Notes: generated by a model from the letters alone, not told the origin. Shown: positions 6,982 to 16,798, counted from the stretch's first letter. The stretch: DNA of 64,000 nt from Ornithinimicrobium cryptoxanthini (GCF_023923205.1 NZ_CP099490.1:2294001-2358000); one strand, 5' to 3'. Program-made: numbers and translations.

Positions 6982-9507
6982 TCAGCGACGCAGCAGTTCG
7001 CGCACCTCGGCGGCCGAGTCCGCCTGCAGCGCGCGGGCAGCAAGGTCCTGTGCGTCGACCAGGCTGACCGCCCGGATGGCGTCCTTGACCGCCGGCACCG
7101 ACGCGGCCGTGGCGCTCAGGTCGGTGACTCCCAGGCCGATCAGCAGCACCGCGAGGCCGGGATCGCTGGCGGCATCCCCGCACAGCCCCACCTCGACCCC
7201 CTCTGCCACGCCCGTGCAGGTTTCCCTGATCAGCTGCAGCACAGCAGGATCCGCGTGGTCGGTGAGCCCCTCGAGCAGGGCGCTGCCACGTTCGGCTGCC
7301 AGCACATACTGCGTCAGGTCGTTGCTGCCGATGCTGACGAAGTCGAGGAGCGCCGAGAGCGCCTCGGCCCGCAGCGCGGCTGCGGGCACCTCGATCATGA
7401 TGCCGACCTCGAGAGCGTCCGGCCGTCCGTCCGGCAACCGGCCCGCGGCCTCGTCCAGCCGGGCCAGCGCCCAGTCGACCTCCTCCACCGTGGTCACCAT
7501 GGGGAACATCACCCGCAGCGGGTGCTCGCGCGCGACCCGGCAGATCGCCTCGAGCTGGTCCACCAGCAACCTCGGGTCCTCCCGGAAGGCTCGGATCCCC
7601 CGCAGCCCCAGGAAGGGGTTGGCCTCGATGGGATGCGTGTGGAAGGGCAGCGGCTTGTCCCCGCCCACGTCCCAGGTGCGGATCGTCAGGGTCCGCCCGG
7701 GCAGTGACTCGGCGATCTGCTCGAAGGCGGCGATCTGCTCGGCGACGGACGGGGCCTGCGCGCGGTCACCGAAGAGCGCCTCGGTGCGGATGAGCCCTGA
7801 CCCGTCGGCCCCGGAGTCCGCCGCCAGGGCAGCCTCAGCCACGCTGGCGAGATTGGCCTTGACGAGGACCGCGTGGCCATCTGTCGTGACGGCTGGTTCG
7901 TGGGCGTGCTCCAGCATGCGCCGTCGTCCGTCGGCCCGCTGCCCCAGCAGCTCCTCGAAGTCGTTGCGGGTCTGCTCGTCGGGGTCGATCACCAACCGTC
8001 CCGTCCGGCTGTCGAACGCCACGACCGTGCCGTCCTCCACGGTGTCCGCGGCGCGGGCCCCGGTCAGGACAGGAAGGCCCCGGGCGCGCGCCAGCAGCAC
8101 TCCGTGCCCGGTTCCTCCACCGGCGACCGTGAGCACCCCAAGCGTGGTCACCGCGTCCACCTGCACCGCCGTGGCGGGGTCGAGCTCGTGCACCACCAGT
8201 ATCCCGGGCCGTTCCAGGGTCACGGAAGCAGGCGAGCTTGGGGAGGCCTCACCCGCCAGCGCCCGCAGCAGGCGGTCGCCGACGCTCGAGACATCCGCCC
8301 CGCGCTCGCGCTGATAGACGTCGGTCAGGCCCTCGAACTGAGCGCGCAACACGCTGACCTGCGCGCGCACGGCGTCAGGGGCACTGACTTCCTCCCGGAG
8401 CGCCAGCCGCACCTGCTCGTCCAGGGCCGGGTCGTCCAGCATCGCCAGATGGGCATCGAAGACCGCGGCCTGCGCTCCCCCGACGCGGGTCTCGGTGTCT
8501 GCGCGCAGCTGCTCCAACTCCCGGCGAGCCTGCGCGAGCGCACGGTCATAGGCCTCCGTCTCATCGCCAGGGTCACCAGCGGTGTAGTCTTGCAGCTCCG
8601 GAGCAGGGTCCAGCCGGTAGGCCGGTCCGATGGCAGCCTCCAGCGCATAGGTGGGCCCGGTGCCAGAGCTGGGAACGGTGCCCGGACTCGTCTGCGGTGG
8701 GGCGGTCGCCGCAGTGGTGGCCCGAGTCGGTGCCAGGTCGCCGAAGCCGCTGTCAGCCAGGTCGCTCAGCGCGTCCAGAGCCTCCTCCGCGCCGGCGCCC
8801 CGTGCCTGGATCTCGAGGCGGTGCCCCTGACGCGCGTCCAGCGTCGCGATGGCCGTCAGACTCCGTCCGTCGACCGGTCCTCGTCCGGTCTCAAGATTGC
8901 GCACCCGGACCTGGACACCGGGGTGGGCGGCCACCTCCCGGACGAACCTGGCCGCTGGCCTGGCGTGCAGCCCGTGCGGCGCACTCACCGACACCTCCCG
9001 GGTCACCGCGGTCTCCCCCCAATTTTTGCCGGGGTTTCGCTGGTCCTGCTCGTCTTTTTGCCGGGGTTTCGCTGTTTCATCCGCAACAGCTCCCTGCCCG
9101 GTTCCGAGGTGGTGCGACTTGGCCATCAGACCCTGCTCCGCCTCAGCAGCCACCGCTTCCAGGTCGGCTCCGGCTCCTGCCGCCACAGCCGCACCGACCA
9201 GGCCCTCAACCAGTGGCGCGCTAGAGATGCGGACTCGACGGGCAACATCGGGGTCCACGAACTCTAGGGCCATCTCCGCCGACAGCACCGCACTACCGAG
9301 GTCGAGCAGCACCAGAACGCCGTCCCCGCTGTCCGCCGCGCCGATCGCCTCGGCCACCGCGGCAGCGTCCGTGCCGAAGGTCTCAGCATCCAGCCCCGCA
9401 GCGATCTTGATCGCCGGGCCGTTGGCCGGGTCAGTCATCTCCCCTGCCAGAGCCACAGCTGCGTCGGCCAGGGCACGGCTATGGCTGACCACCACGATCC
9501 CGATCAT
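6982..9507 (-). CDS. dhaM: DhaM-HPr-Enzyme I fusion, PTS phosphoryl donor for dihydroxyacetone kinase
   Basis: 841 residues made of three PTS proteins. Residues 1-130 are the EIIA-Man-like DhaM domain with the phosphorylated His9 (VVSHSRALADAA). Residues 170-255 are HPr with active His181 in PHGLHARPAARF. From about 287 to the end is an Enzyme I: its phospho-histidine loop GGTGHGVLLARARGLP, the PEP-site IRTEALF and GSNDLTQYVLAAER are present. The protein should pass phosphate from PEP to the ADP held in DhaL. The linker between the first two domains (about 141-165) is encoded partly by a pair of short repeats found elsewhere in the window. It is the third gene of dhaKLM. Confidence 0.92.
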   Translation of the reverse strand: MIGIVVVSHSRALADAAVALAGEMTDPANGPAIKIAAGLDAETFGTDAAAVAEAIGAADSGDGVLVLLDLGSAVLSAEMALEFVDPDVARRVRISSAPLVEGLVGAAVAAGAGADLEAVAAEAEQGLMAKSHHLGTGQGAVADETAKPRQKDEQDQRNPGKNWGETAVTREVSVSAPHGLHARPAARFVREVAAHPGVQVRVRNLETGRGPVDGRSLTAIATLDARQGHRLEIQARGAGAEEALDALSDLADSGFGDLAPTRATTAATAPPQTSPGTVPSSGTGPTYALEAAIGPAYRLDPAPELQDYTAGDPGDETEAYDRALAQARRELEQLRADTETRVGGAQAAVFDAHLAMLDDPALDEQVRLALREEVSAPDAVRAQVSVLRAQFEGLTDVYQRERGADVSSVGDRLLRALAGEASPSSPASVTLERPGILVVHELDPATAVQVDAVTTLGVLTVAGGGTGHGVLLARARGLPVLTGARAADTVEDGTVVAFDSRTGRLVIDPDEQTRNDFEELLGQRADGRRRMLEHAHEPAVTTDGHAVLVKANLASVAEAALAADSGADGSGLIRTEALFGDRAQAPSVAEQIAAFEQIAESLPGRTLTIRTWDVGGDKPLPFHTHPIEANPFLGLRGIRAFREDPRLLVDQLEAICRVAREHPLRVMFPMVTTVEEVDWALARLDEAAGRLPDGRPDALEVGIMIEVPAAALRAEALSALLDFVSIGSNDLTQYVLAAERGSALLEGLTDHADPAVLQLIRETCTGVAEGVEVGLCGDAASDPGLAVLLIGLGVTDLSATAASVPAVKDAIRAVSLVDAQDLAARALQADSAAEVRELLRR
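9019..9074 (-). repeat. 28-nt motif pair (copies C and D) inside dhaM
   Basis: Two reverse-orientation copies of the motif also found at 9563-9622, at 9019-9045 and 9051-9074. Corresponding positions are 32 nt apart, exactly as in the intergenic pair. The shared core is GCCGGGGTTTCG preceded by TTTTT. The copies encode linker residues about 145-163 between the DhaM and HPr domains and keep the frame open. Confidence 0.75.
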
Positions 9508-9562
9508 GACCAGCCTTCCTCACACATCAACAGATAACTACACACCGAGAAGGCTGGAGATC

Positions 9563-9622
9563 GACCAACGAAACCCCGGCAAAAATTGGTTGTGGACCAA
9601 CGAAACCCCTGCAAAAATTGGT
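9563..9622 (+). repeat. 28-nt motif pair (copies A and B) between dhaM and dhaL
   Basis: Copies at 9563-9590 and 9595-9622 differ at a single base. Each begins GACCAACGAAACCCC, has G or T, and ends GCAAAAATTGGT; the outer GACCAA/TTGGTC ends are inverted repeats, so each copy can form a weak hairpin with an A- or T-rich loop. The period is 32 nt. The second copy touches the dhaL stop codon. The pair fills half of the 114-nt gap between dhaL and dhaM. Confidence 0.85.
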
Positions 9623-10254
9623 CAGGCCAGGGTGCGTGCGGCCGACTCCAGCAGCATCGTCGAGCTGGTCGCACCCGGGTCGATGTGTCCGCGGCTGCGC
9701 TCGCCCAGATAGCTCGCCCGGCCTTTGCGCGCGACCAGGTCCTCGGTGCCGTCCCGGCCCTTGGCCGCGGCCTCGGCCGCTGCCGCGAGGGCACCGGCCA
9801 GGTCACCGCCAGCACCGACGGCAGCGTCGAAGGCGTCCAGGGCAGGCGACCACGCGTCATACATCGTCTTGTCGCCGACCTCGGCCTTGCCGCGGGCCAG
9901 GATGCCCTCGACACCGGCCCGCAACGCGGCACCCACCTCCTCGGCGCCGGCCTCCTCCACCCCCGCAAGGGCACCACCCATGCGCAGGAAGAACGTGCCA
10001 TAGAGCGGCCCGCTCGCGCCGCCCACGTTGCTGACCAGGCTCATGCCGACCTTCTTCAGATAGGCGTCGATCGCGGTGAACTCTTCCTCGTCCGCGAGAC
10101 GCGCGGCACGGGCCATCCCGCGCTGCATGTTGCTGCCGTGGTCGGCATCGCCGATGGCCCGGTCGAGGTCGGTCAGGTAGTCGGCCTGTTCGGCGACGAC
10201 GCCTGCGTAGTCACCGATCCACGCGGCGAAGGACTGCAGGTTCGCCACCCTCAC
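9622..10254 (-). CDS. dhaL: Dihydroxyacetone kinase ADP-binding subunit
   Basis: 210 residues. The DhaL fold is clear from [16 protein letters not shown], whose aspartates bind the two magnesium ions and ADP, and from [18 protein letters not shown], the nucleotide-binding glycine-rich segment, with the later [19 protein letters not shown] block. It holds ADP as a fixed cofactor that DhaM re-phosphorylates and passes phosphate to dihydroxyacetone on DhaK. The start is taken at the GTG at 10254, which overlaps the dhaK stop (GTGA); an in-frame GTG at 10263 exists but adds only three residues. Confidence 0.93.
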   Translation of the reverse strand: MRVANLQSFAAWIGDYAGVVAEQADYLTDLDRAIGDADHGSNMQRGMARAARLADEEEFTAIDAYLKKVGMSLVSNVGGASGPLYGTFFLRMGGALAGVEEAGAEEVGAALRAGVEGILARGKAEVGDKTMYDAWSPALDAFDAAVGAGGDLAGALAAAAEAAAKGRDGTEDLVARKGRASYLGERSRGHIDPGATSSTMLLESAARTLA

Positions 10255-11255
10255 ACCCCCCACCGCAGGCCGGGGGTGTTCACGGGTGCGTCCCAGAGCC
10301 CGACCATGTCGTCATCGGCCTTGAGCAGCGTCACCGAGCAACCGGCCATCTCCAGGCTGGTGATGTAGTTGCCGACCAGGCACCGCGCGATCGTGACACC
10401 GGACCTCTCCAGGATCTGGGCCACCTCGGCATACATCAGATAGAGCTCGAGCAACGGGGTGCCACCCATGCCGTTCATCAGCACGATGGCGCCGGAGTCG
10501 CCGGTGAAGTCCAGGTCCGACAGGATCGGCTCGACCAGCATCTCGGCGACCTCACGGGCGGACGCGAGCGGGACTCGCTTGCGCCCGGGCTCGCCGTGGA
10601 TGCCGATGCCGACCTCCATCTCGTCCTCGGCGAGCTCGAAGGTGGGCTTGCCGGCGGCGGGGACGGTGCAGGAGGTCAGCGCCATGCCCATCGAGCGGCC
10701 GTTGTCGTTGACCCTGGTCGCCAGCGCGGCACAGTCGGCCAGCGAGCGGCCCTCCTCCGCGGCCGCGCCCACGATCTTCTCCAGCAGCACGGTGGTGCCG
10801 ACGCCGCGCCGGCCGGCGGTGTAGAGGGAGTCCTGGACAGCGACGTCATCATCGACGACCACGGCCTGGACCTGGGTGCCCGCGTCGGCGGCGGCCAGCT
10901 CGGCGGCCATCTCGAAGTTCATCACGTCGCCGGTGTAGTTCTTGACAATGTGCAGGACGCCCGCACCGCCGTCGACCTCCTTGGTCGCGGCCATCATCTG
11001 GTCCGGCACCGGCGAGGTGAAGACCTCGCCGGCGCAGGCCGCGTCGAGCATGCCCAGCCCGACGAAACCACCATGCATCGGCTCGTGGCCGGAGCCACCA
11101 CCAGAGATCAGGCCGACCTTGCCGGGCCTGATCTGCTCCTTGCGATAGACGACCTTGTTGTCCAGGTCCACGCGCAACCGGCCTCGGTGGGCCGCTGCCA
11201 TCCCTCGAAGCGCCTCGACGACGACGTCGGCGGGGTCGTTGATGAGTTTCTTCAT
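10251..11255 (-). CDS. dhaK: Dihydroxyacetone kinase substrate-binding subunit
   Basis: 334 residues starting [16 protein letters not shown]. The substrate site [19 protein letters not shown] and the later histidine that covalently binds dihydroxyacetone in the [10 protein letters not shown] region are present. It presents dihydroxyacetone to phospho-DhaL to make dihydroxyacetone phosphate for glycolysis, usually downstream of glycerol oxidation. It is the first gene of the dhaKLM operon. No DhaR/DhaQ-type regulator is next to it. Confidence 0.94.
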   Translation of the reverse strand: MKKLINDPADVVVEALRGMAAAHRGRLRVDLDNKVVYRKEQIRPGKVGLISGGGSGHEPMHGGFVGLGMLDAACAGEVFTSPVPDQMMAATKEVDGGAGVLHIVKNYTGDVMNFEMAAELAAADAGTQVQAVVVDDDVAVQDSLYTAGRRGVGTTVLLEKIVGAAAEEGRSLADCAALATRVNDNGRSMGMALTSCTVPAAGKPTFELAEDEMEVGIGIHGEPGRKRVPLASAREVAEMLVEPILSDLDFTGDSGAIVLMNGMGGTPLLELYLMYAEVAQILERSGVTIARCLVGNYITSLEMAGCSVTLLKADDDMVGLWDAPVNTPGLRWGV

Positions 11256-11276
11256 GGCTACAGCAAACCACCATCG

Positions 11277-11302
11277 CGGTCCGGCCACCATGGCTCGGAC
11301 CG
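11277..11302. promoter_or_regulatory. Short inverted repeat upstream of dhaK
   Basis: CGGTCCG (11277-11283) and CGGACCG (11296-11302) with a 12-nt loop lie 22 nt before the dhaK ATG. It could be an operator for the dha operon or the tail of the upstream era transcript; nothing decides between these. Confidence 0.3.
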
Positions 11303-11377
11303 GTGGGTTGTCGCGGGTCGCCGAGGGTGGGCTCAGCGGCAGGATCAGAGTCGGCCCAGGGAGACCCGAAGGTAGGC

Positions 11378-12352
11378 TCAGAAACCGAGGCGCTGCAGCT
11401 GCTTGGGGTCGCGCTGCCAGTCCTTGGCCACCTTGACGTGCAGGTCCAGGAAGACCTTGTGGCCGATGATCTTCTCGATCCCGGTGCGTGCCTGGGCACC
11501 GACCTGGCGCAGTCGGGACCCGCCCTTGCCGATGATGATCGCCTTCTGGCTGGGGCGCTCGACGAAGATGTTGACCCGCACGTCGGTCAGCGGCTTGTCC
11601 TCGGGTCGGTCCTCGCGGGGCACGACCTCCTCGACGACGACCGCCAGGGAGTGGGGCAGTTCGTCGCGCACACCCTCCAGAGCCGCCTCGCGGACCAGCT
11701 CGGCGATCATCACCAGGGTCGGCTCGTCGGTGAGCACGTCGTCGGGATAGAGCTTGGGCGAGACCGGCAGGAAGGAGGCGAGCACGGTCGCGACGTCCTC
11801 GACCTGGTCGCCCTTGGTGGCCGAGCACGGCACGATCGCGTCCCAGGTGCCGAGCTGGTCGATGGCGATGAGGTGCTCGGCGAGCGCCTGCTTGCCGACC
11901 GTGTCCGACTTGGTCGCCAGCGCGACGACCGGCACCCGCCTGGCCCGCCGCAGGTCGGCCAGGTCTCGCGCGATGAAGGTGTCGCCCGGTCCGGGGCGCT
12001 GGTCGGCGGGCATGCAGAAGCCGATGACATCGACGTCGAGCAACGTCTCGCGCACGAGGTCGTTGAGGCGCTGTCCGAGCAGCGTGCGGGGGCGGTGCAG
12101 CCCGGGGGTGTCCACCAGGATCAGCTGGTAGTCCTCCTCCGTGCGGATGCCGCGGATCGCGTGGCGCGTGGTCTGCGGCTTGCTCGAGGTGATCGCGACC
12201 TTCTGCCCGACCAGGGCGTTGGTCAGGGTCGACTTGCCGGCGTTGGGACGGCCCACCAGGCAGGCAAACCCGGCGCGGTATGCCGTGGCCTCGGGTGGCT
12301 GCTCGACCCCACCCGGGTGCGCGTGCTGGGGGCCGGGGTGGGACTGGCTCAC
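11378..12352 (-). CDS. era: GTPase Era
   Basis: 324 residues. G1 [10 protein letters not shown] at 33-42, the effector TTRH, G3 DTPG at 81-84 and the KSDTVG base-recognition loop (TKSD) are all present. The C-terminal KH domain has the GxxG loop in [14 protein letters not shown]. Era binds the 3' end of 16S rRNA during 30S assembly. It overlaps the CNNM gene by four bases at its start, continuing the conserved block ybeY-CNNM-era. The first 25 residues are a proline/histidine-rich extension. Confidence 0.95.
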   Translation of the reverse strand: MSQSHPGPQHAHPGGVEQPPEATAYRAGFACLVGRPNAGKSTLTNALVGQKVAITSSKPQTTRHAIRGIRTEEDYQLILVDTPGLHRPRTLLGQRLNDLVRETLLDVDVIGFCMPADQRPGPGDTFIARDLADLRRARRVPVVALATKSDTVGKQALAEHLIAIDQLGTWDAIVPCSATKGDQVEDVATVLASFLPVSPKLYPDDVLTDEPTLVMIAELVREAALEGVRDELPHSLAVVVEEVVPREDRPEDKPLTDVRVNIFVERPSQKAIIIGKGGSRLRQVGAQARTGIEKIIGHKVFLDLHVKVAKDWQRDPKQLQRLGF

Positions 12353-13701
12353 GTGCGGTCCTCCGCGTCCTGGTCGGCACCGGCGCTTCCGGTGCTCTCC
12401 CCATCATCGTCCACACCAGGGTCGGCCGGGTCCGCCACCGGTTCGGCGTCGGGCTCCACCCGGTGCACCAGCACCGTGGCCACCCGGCGACGTCGGCCGG
12501 CCATCCGCTCAGCGGTCAGACGCAGCCCCGCCAGCTCGGCCCAGGAGCCGACGATCGGGACCATGCCGATCTCGGCCCCGAGCAGCCCCCCGACGGAGTC
12601 CACGTCCTCGGTCTCGAGCTCGACGTCAAACATCTCGGCAAGGTCATCGACCGGCATCGTCGCGGGCACCCGGACGCTGCCGTCCTCCAGGGTCTCGATC
12701 TCGACGACGTCCCGGTCATACTCGTCGGTGATCTCACCGACGATCTCCTCGATGATGTCCTCGATGGTGATCAACCCGGCCGTCCCGCCATACTCATCGA
12801 TGACGATCGCGATGTGTGAGCGGTCCCGCTGCATCTCACGCAGCAGCCCGTCGACCGACTTCGACTCGGGGATGCGCTGCACGGGTCGCATCAGCTCGCT
12901 GACGGGCTCCTGGGAGTTGTCGGCGTTGGCGTTGACCGCGCGGGCGACGTCCTTGAAATAGAGGATGCCCTGCACGTCGTCGCTGCCCTCACCGATCACC
13001 GGGATCCGGCTGAATCCGGAGCGCAGGAACAGTGACATCGCCTGGCGCGCCACGCGGTCCTGGCGGATGGAGACCATGTCGGGCCTGGGCACCATCACCT
13101 CGCGGGCCACGGTGTCTCCGAGCTCAAAGATCGAGTGGATCATCTCGCGCTCACCGGCCTCGATGACCTGGCTCTCTCCGGCCAGGTCAAGCAGGTCGCG
13201 GAACTCGGCCTCGTTGGCGAACGGCCCCTCGGCATAGCCGCGACCCGGGGTGACCGCGTTGCCAAATATCACCAGCATCTTGGCCAGTGGTCCCAGCAGG
13301 ATCCGCAGCACGCGGATGACCGGCGCGGACAGCAGCGCCACCTTCTCGACGTGCTGACGGCCCAGGGTGCGCGGGGAGACCCCGACGACCACGAACGAGA
13401 TCAGCGTCATGATGCCGACGGCGATCAGTGCGGTGCGCCAGTGGCTGTCGGTCTGGGTGTCGACCGCGACCGTCACCGCGACCGCGGTCACGGCCTCGGC
13501 GACGACCCTGGTGAAGGCGGCCACTGCCAGATAGGCGCCAGGGTCGGCGACGACCCGCGCCAGCGCGTCGGCGCCGCGCTGGTCCTCCTCCTGCAGCTGC
13601 TCGACCCGGTGCCGGGAGATGCGCAGCAGGGCGGTCTCGCTGGCAGACAGCAAGAAGGCCACAAGGGTCGCCAGGATGGCGACGACGGTCAGGGTAATCA
13701 C
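12349..13701 (-). CDS. CNNM/CorC-HlyC family membrane protein with CBS domains
   Basis: 450 residues. Hydrophobic segments at about 1-22, 55-80 and 85-110 form the CNNM transmembrane domain, followed by the [16 protein letters not shown] acidic linker, a CBS pair at about 190-330 ([14 protein letters not shown] and [21 protein letters not shown]) and a CorC_HlyC domain that ends in a disordered acidic tail. Members are magnesium or other divalent cation transporters; the old name hemolysin is misleading. The start is a GTG, 17 bp after ybeY. It is usual between ybeY and era in actinobacteria. Confidence 0.88.
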   Translation of the reverse strand: MITLTVVAILATLVAFLLSASETALLRISRHRVEQLQEEDQRGADALARVVADPGAYLAVAAFTRVVAEAVTAVAVTVAVDTQTDSHWRTALIAVGIMTLISFVVVGVSPRTLGRQHVEKVALLSAPVIRVLRILLGPLAKMLVIFGNAVTPGRGYAEGPFANEAEFRDLLDLAGESQVIEAGEREMIHSIFELGDTVAREVMVPRPDMVSIRQDRVARQAMSLFLRSGFSRIPVIGEGSDDVQGILYFKDVARAVNANADNSQEPVSELMRPVQRIPESKSVDGLLREMQRDRSHIAIVIDEYGGTAGLITIEDIIEEIVGEITDEYDRDVVEIETLEDGSVRVPATMPVDDLAEMFDVELETEDVDSVGGLLGAEIGMVPIVGSWAELAGLRLTAERMAGRRRRVATVLVHRVEPDAEPVADPADPGVDDDGESTGSAGADQDAEDRT

Positions 13702-13717
13702 GGGGCTGCCTCGGTGT

Positions 13718-14218
13718 TCAGTGCTCGGTCGACGCGTCGGGGGCCGCGGTCGTGGTGCGTCCGCGCTGGGCCAGATAGGTCAGCAGCAGGGTGCGCTGCA
13801 GGTCAAACATCTCGCGCTCCTCGGCGGGCTCGGCATGGTCGAAGCCGAGCAGGTGCAGGATCCCGTGCGTGGTCAGCAGGAGGATCTCGTCCTCGACGCT
13901 GTGCCCGGCCTCGGTGGCCTGGGCGCGGGCCACGGACGGGCAGAGCACGACGTCGCCGAGCACCCCCTCGGGGGTCTCGGAGTCCGACCCCGGGCGCAGC
14001 TCGTCCATGGGGAAGCTCATCACGTCGGTCGGTCCGGGCAGGTCCATCCACTGCACGTGCAGGGCCGTCATGGCGTCCTCGTCCACGAGCGTGATGGCCA
14101 GCTCGGCGCGTGGGTTGACGCGCAGCTGGTCGAGCACGTGGCGGGCCAGGTCGTGCAGCTCCTGCTCGGCGACCGGGGCCGGGACCTCCCCGGACTCGTT
14201 GAGCACCTCGATGCTCAC
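13718..14218 (-). CDS. ybeY: Endoribonuclease YbeY, 16S rRNA maturation
   Basis: 166 residues. The zinc-binding H-x3-H-x5-H motif is seen as H118, H122 and H128 (THGILHLLGFDH), preceded by the conserved LGDVVLCP segment. YbeY trims the 3' end of 16S rRNA and works with Era in ribosome quality control. It overlaps phoH by four bases (ATGA). The C-terminal 20 residues are a variable alanine/threonine-rich tail. Confidence 0.95.
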   Translation of the reverse strand: MSIEVLNESGEVPAPVAEQELHDLARHVLDQLRVNPRAELAITLVDEDAMTALHVQWMDLPGPTDVMSFPMDELRPGSDSETPEGVLGDVVLCPSVARAQATEAGHSVEDEILLLTTHGILHLLGFDHAEPAEEREMFDLQRTLLLTYLAQRGRTTTAAPDASTEH

Positions 14219-16419
14219 CGGCCACCTCCAGCCGTATGCCGTCTGGTCCGGTCAGGACCCCTGCGCCGGTCAGGCGACTGCTGGGTCTCGTCGTGCCTGC
14301 CGTAGGCCTCCACGATCGAGCTGACCAACCGGTGGCGCACCACGTCGGCGGCGGTGAGGTTGGCGAAGTGGATGTCCTCGACGTCGGCCAGGATGTCGCG
14401 GACCACGCGCAGACCGGAGCTCGTGCCGCTGGGCAGGTCGACCTGGGTGACGTCGCCGGTGACGACCATCTTGGACCCGAAGCCGAGCCTGGTCAGGAAC
14501 ATCTTCATCTGCTCGGCGGACGTGTTCTGAGCCTCGTCCAGGATGATGAACGCGTCGTTCAACGTGTTGTGCGTGACGAGGAAGTCGTCGGTGACATAGA
14601 GCGAGTCGGCTGCCGCCACCTGGATGCACACCGTCTCCCGCACCCCCACCGGCTCGATGCGGTCGACGAACCGCATCGGTCGGCCACCGGTATGCGCCTC
14701 GTAGGTGTCGCGCTTGCGCTTCATCCTGAAGGGTGCCACGCCAGCTGGCAATCTGATGTCGAGCACGAAGGCATCGTGCCGATAAGGCAGCGGCCGCCCG
14801 TTGGCCAGGCCGGGTTTGCGTCCTTCGGCAGGTCTCGCCCGCCAGTAGGCGGTGCCTCCCAGCGAGCGCACGAGGAACACCACGTCATCTCGTAGTCGCG
14901 GCGACGTGGTGGTGTACTGCACCCGGCAGGTGCGGCCCTTTTGCGTGACGGGGCCACCGTCGGTGTCCAGGAGTCCCTGGAGCACGGACAACCTCACCGC
15001 GACAGAGTTGAGCAGGTAGTCCTTCGGGACGAACTTGGTGTGGGAACGGGTGCCGGCCAGACCGAGCTCGCGCAAGATTGCGGTGACCGGATTGGCTGTG
15101 ATGACACCCCCACGCCCGCCACCGCCCTTGCGGATCAGCACATAGTCGTGCGCACCATGCTCCCGCAGCTCAACGCCCTCCAGTGCTTCTTCGAGCGCCA
15201 CCGCCAACTCTGCGTCAACAGTGGTGAAAGCGGGCGTTGTCGAGGTGGTGAGGCAGCCGTCCCCCAGCAGGAGCCCCAGCGCATAGGCGTCCATCGGCAC
15301 CTCGCGCGGTGCTAGCTCTGGCGGTGCCATCATCGGAAGTTCGAACCGTCGGGCATGAGCTGCACGGAGCCGCCCGATCATCTCGCTGGTCTGCACCACG
15401 CGAGTGCGGCCGCGACGCTTGTCAGACGGGGTCCTGACCTGCCAGAGGTGCTCGCCGCACGCCAGGGTGGACGCGCCATCCTGGGTCGAGACCCGGTAGA
15501 CCTCACGCTGCCCCTGCCGGTAGACGCCGAGTACGGCCGTCGCCACACCATGTGAACCGATGACGCGGTCCCCCACCTGAAGAGATCCGATGTCGCGGAA
15601 GCCCTCCGGAGTCAGCACCTGCGCGTCGAGTGGTTGTGCGCGCCCGCGCATGTAGGCCAGGGGGGCCACCTCGATGGTGCCGGCCGCCATCAGGCGCGGG
15701 ATCGAGTCGGGGTCGACCATGTCGTGCAGCGCGTCATACAGCGGCCGCAGATAGGGGTCGATCTTGTCGTTGAGGGTGCCGGGCAGGAAGCCGAGCCGCT
15801 CTCCCGCCTCGACCGCCGGCCGGGTCAGGATGATGCGGTTGACCTGCTTGGCCTGCAGCGCCGCCACGGCCTTGGCCATCGCCAGATAGGTCTTGCCGGT
15901 GCCCGCCGGGCCGATGCCAAAGACGATCGTGTGCTTGTCGATCGCGTCGACGTAGTGCTTCTGGTGCAGCGTCTTGGGCCGGATCGTGCGGCCCCGGTTG
16001 CTGATGATGTTCATCGTCAGCACGTCGGCGGGGCGCTCGGCCGAGGCGCTGCGCAGCATGCCGATGGCGCGCTCCACCGCGTCGCGGTTGAGTGGCTGCC
16101 CCGCGGCCACGATGACGATCAGCTCGTCGAGCAGCCGCTCGATGATCGCCACGTCACCCGACGGCCCCACGAGACGGAACTCGTTGCCCCGCACCAGCAC
16201 GTCGACGCGCGGGAAGGACCGCTCGATGGTGCGGAGCAGCTCGTCGCGCGGACCGAGCAGGGCGGCCATCGAGGTCTCCGGCGGGATCACCACCGTGTGC
16301 GTGGAGCCGCCGGCTCCCTCCCGCTCGCTGCTGCCGGTCCCTGCTGGCGCGGGGAGGTCGCTCGGTGCTGTGTGCTGGGGGTCGGTGTCTGCCGACCCCG
16401 GATGCTCAGGTTCTGTCAT
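14215..16419 (-). CDS. phoH: PhoH family ATPase, interrupted by an intein
   Basis: About 734 residues before splicing and 376 after. The host protein has an N-terminal KH-like region and a P-loop ATPase core with Walker A GPAGTGKT upstream of the intein and Walker [11 protein letters not shown] just downstream of it. PhoH proteins are RNA-associated ATPases usually beside ybeY. The start is taken at the ATG at 16419 (MTEPEHPGS), just after the HIT stop; a longer form from 16452 would overlap HIT. The reading frame stays open through the insertion with no stop, so removal should be at protein level. The protein should be inactive until splicing joins the two halves of the ATPase site. Confidence 0.93.
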   Translation of the reverse strand: MTEPEHPGSADTDPQHTAPSDLPAPAGTGSSEREGAGGSTHTVVIPPETSMAALLGPRDELLRTIERSFPRVDVLVRGNEFRLVGPSGDVAIIERLLDELIVIVAAGQPLNRDAVERAIGMLRSASAERPADVLTMNIISNRGRTIRPKTLHQKHYVDAIDKHTIVFGIGPAGTGKTYLAMAKAVAALQAKQVNRIILTRPAVEAGERLGFLPGTLNDKIDPYLRPLYDALHDMVDPDSIPRLMAAGTIEVAPLAYMRGRAQPLDAQVLTPEGFRDIGSLQVGDRVIGSHGVATAVLGVYRQGQREVYRVSTQDGASTLACGEHLWQVRTPSDKRRGRTRVVQTSEMIGRLRAAHARRFELPMMAPPELAPREVPMDAYALGLLLGDGCLTTSTTPAFTTVDAELAVALEEALEGVELREHGAHDYVLIRKGGGGRGGVITANPVTAILRELGLAGTRSHTKFVPKDYLLNSVAVRLSVLQGLLDTDGGPVTQKGRTCRVQYTTTSPRLRDDVVFLVRSLGGTAYWRARPAEGRKPGLANGRPLPYRHDAFVLDIRLPAGVAPFRMKRKRDTYEAHTGGRPMRFVDRIEPVGVRETVCIQVAAADSLYVTDDFLVTHNTLNDAFIILDEAQNTSAEQMKMFLTRLGFGSKMVVTGDVTQVDLPSGTSSGLRVVRDILADVEDIHFANLTAADVVRHRLVSSIVEAYGRHDETQQSPDRRRGPDRTRRHTAGGGR
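14566..15639 (-). other. Class 3-type intein with LAGLIDADG homing endonuclease, in PhoH
   Basis: A 358-residue insertion between ...AYMRGR and TLNDAF... of PhoH. It begins with alanine instead of cysteine or serine ([14 protein letters not shown]) and ends VTHN before a threonine. The W-C-T set of class 3 inteins is complete: Trp66 two residues after the block B histidine (CGEHLWQV), Cys338 in block F (ETVCIQV) and Thr356 before the final His-Asn. Two LAGLIDADG helices are seen, LGLLLGDG at 121-128 and LQGLLDTDG at 220-228, with the usual acidic residues, so the endonuclease may be active. The insertion point is eight residues from the Walker B aspartate. Confidence 0.93.
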
Positions 16420-16432
16420 CAGGGGGCCAAGT

Positions 16433-16792
16433 CTAGCTGCGGCGCGGACCAACCGGTCCCAGCTGCTGGGCTCCCAGCACGTGCACGTGCACGTGGAACA
16501 CCTCCTGGCCGGCGTCGGCGCCCACGTTGCTCACCACGCGGTAGCCGCTCTCGTCGATGCCCTCGAGGCGGGCCACCTCCCCCGCCGCGGTGAAGAGCTC
16601 CGCCACGCTGGCGGCGTCCTCCCCGGCCATCTGCGCCAGCGTGTCCTGGTGCGTCTTGGGGATCACCAGGACGTGGACGTTGGCTCTTGGGGTGATGTCC
16701 CAGAAGGCCAGCACGGTGTCTGTCTCATAGACCGTGTCGTGCGGGATCTCCCCGGCCACGATCTTGCAGAAGAGGCAGTCGCTCGAAGTCAT
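16433..16792 (-). CDS. HIT family nucleotide-binding protein
   Basis: 119 residues. The histidine triad is at H100, H102 and H104 (FHVHVHVLG), and an N-terminal CLFC pair (C6, C9) with a later histidine may bind zinc, as in Hint-type proteins. Such proteins hydrolyse AMP-lysine or other nucleoside phosphoramidates. A TAGCGT hexamer (minus strand, 16804 to 16799) ends 7 nt before the ATG, suggesting a leaderless transcript that starts the HIT-phoH-ybeY-CNNM-era operon. Confidence 0.93.
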   Translation of the reverse strand: MTSSDCLFCKIVAGEIPHDTVYETDTVLAFWDITPRANVHVLVIPKTHQDTLAQMAGEDAASVAELFTAAGEVARLEGIDESGYRVVSNVGADAGQEVFHVHVHVLGAQQLGPVGPRRS

Positions 16793-16798
16793 GCCCTC

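Noticed and set aside
14566..15639. PhoH broken by a foreign insertion (pseudogene)
   Set aside because: The frame is open throughout and the ends fit intein splice junctions; both halves of the ATPase are intact.
12362..16440. Long open frames on the plus strand opposite era, CNNM, ybeY and phoH
   Set aside because: They are antisense shadows of conserved genes, with arginine-, proline- and alanine-rich sequences typical of wrong-frame reading in GC-rich DNA.
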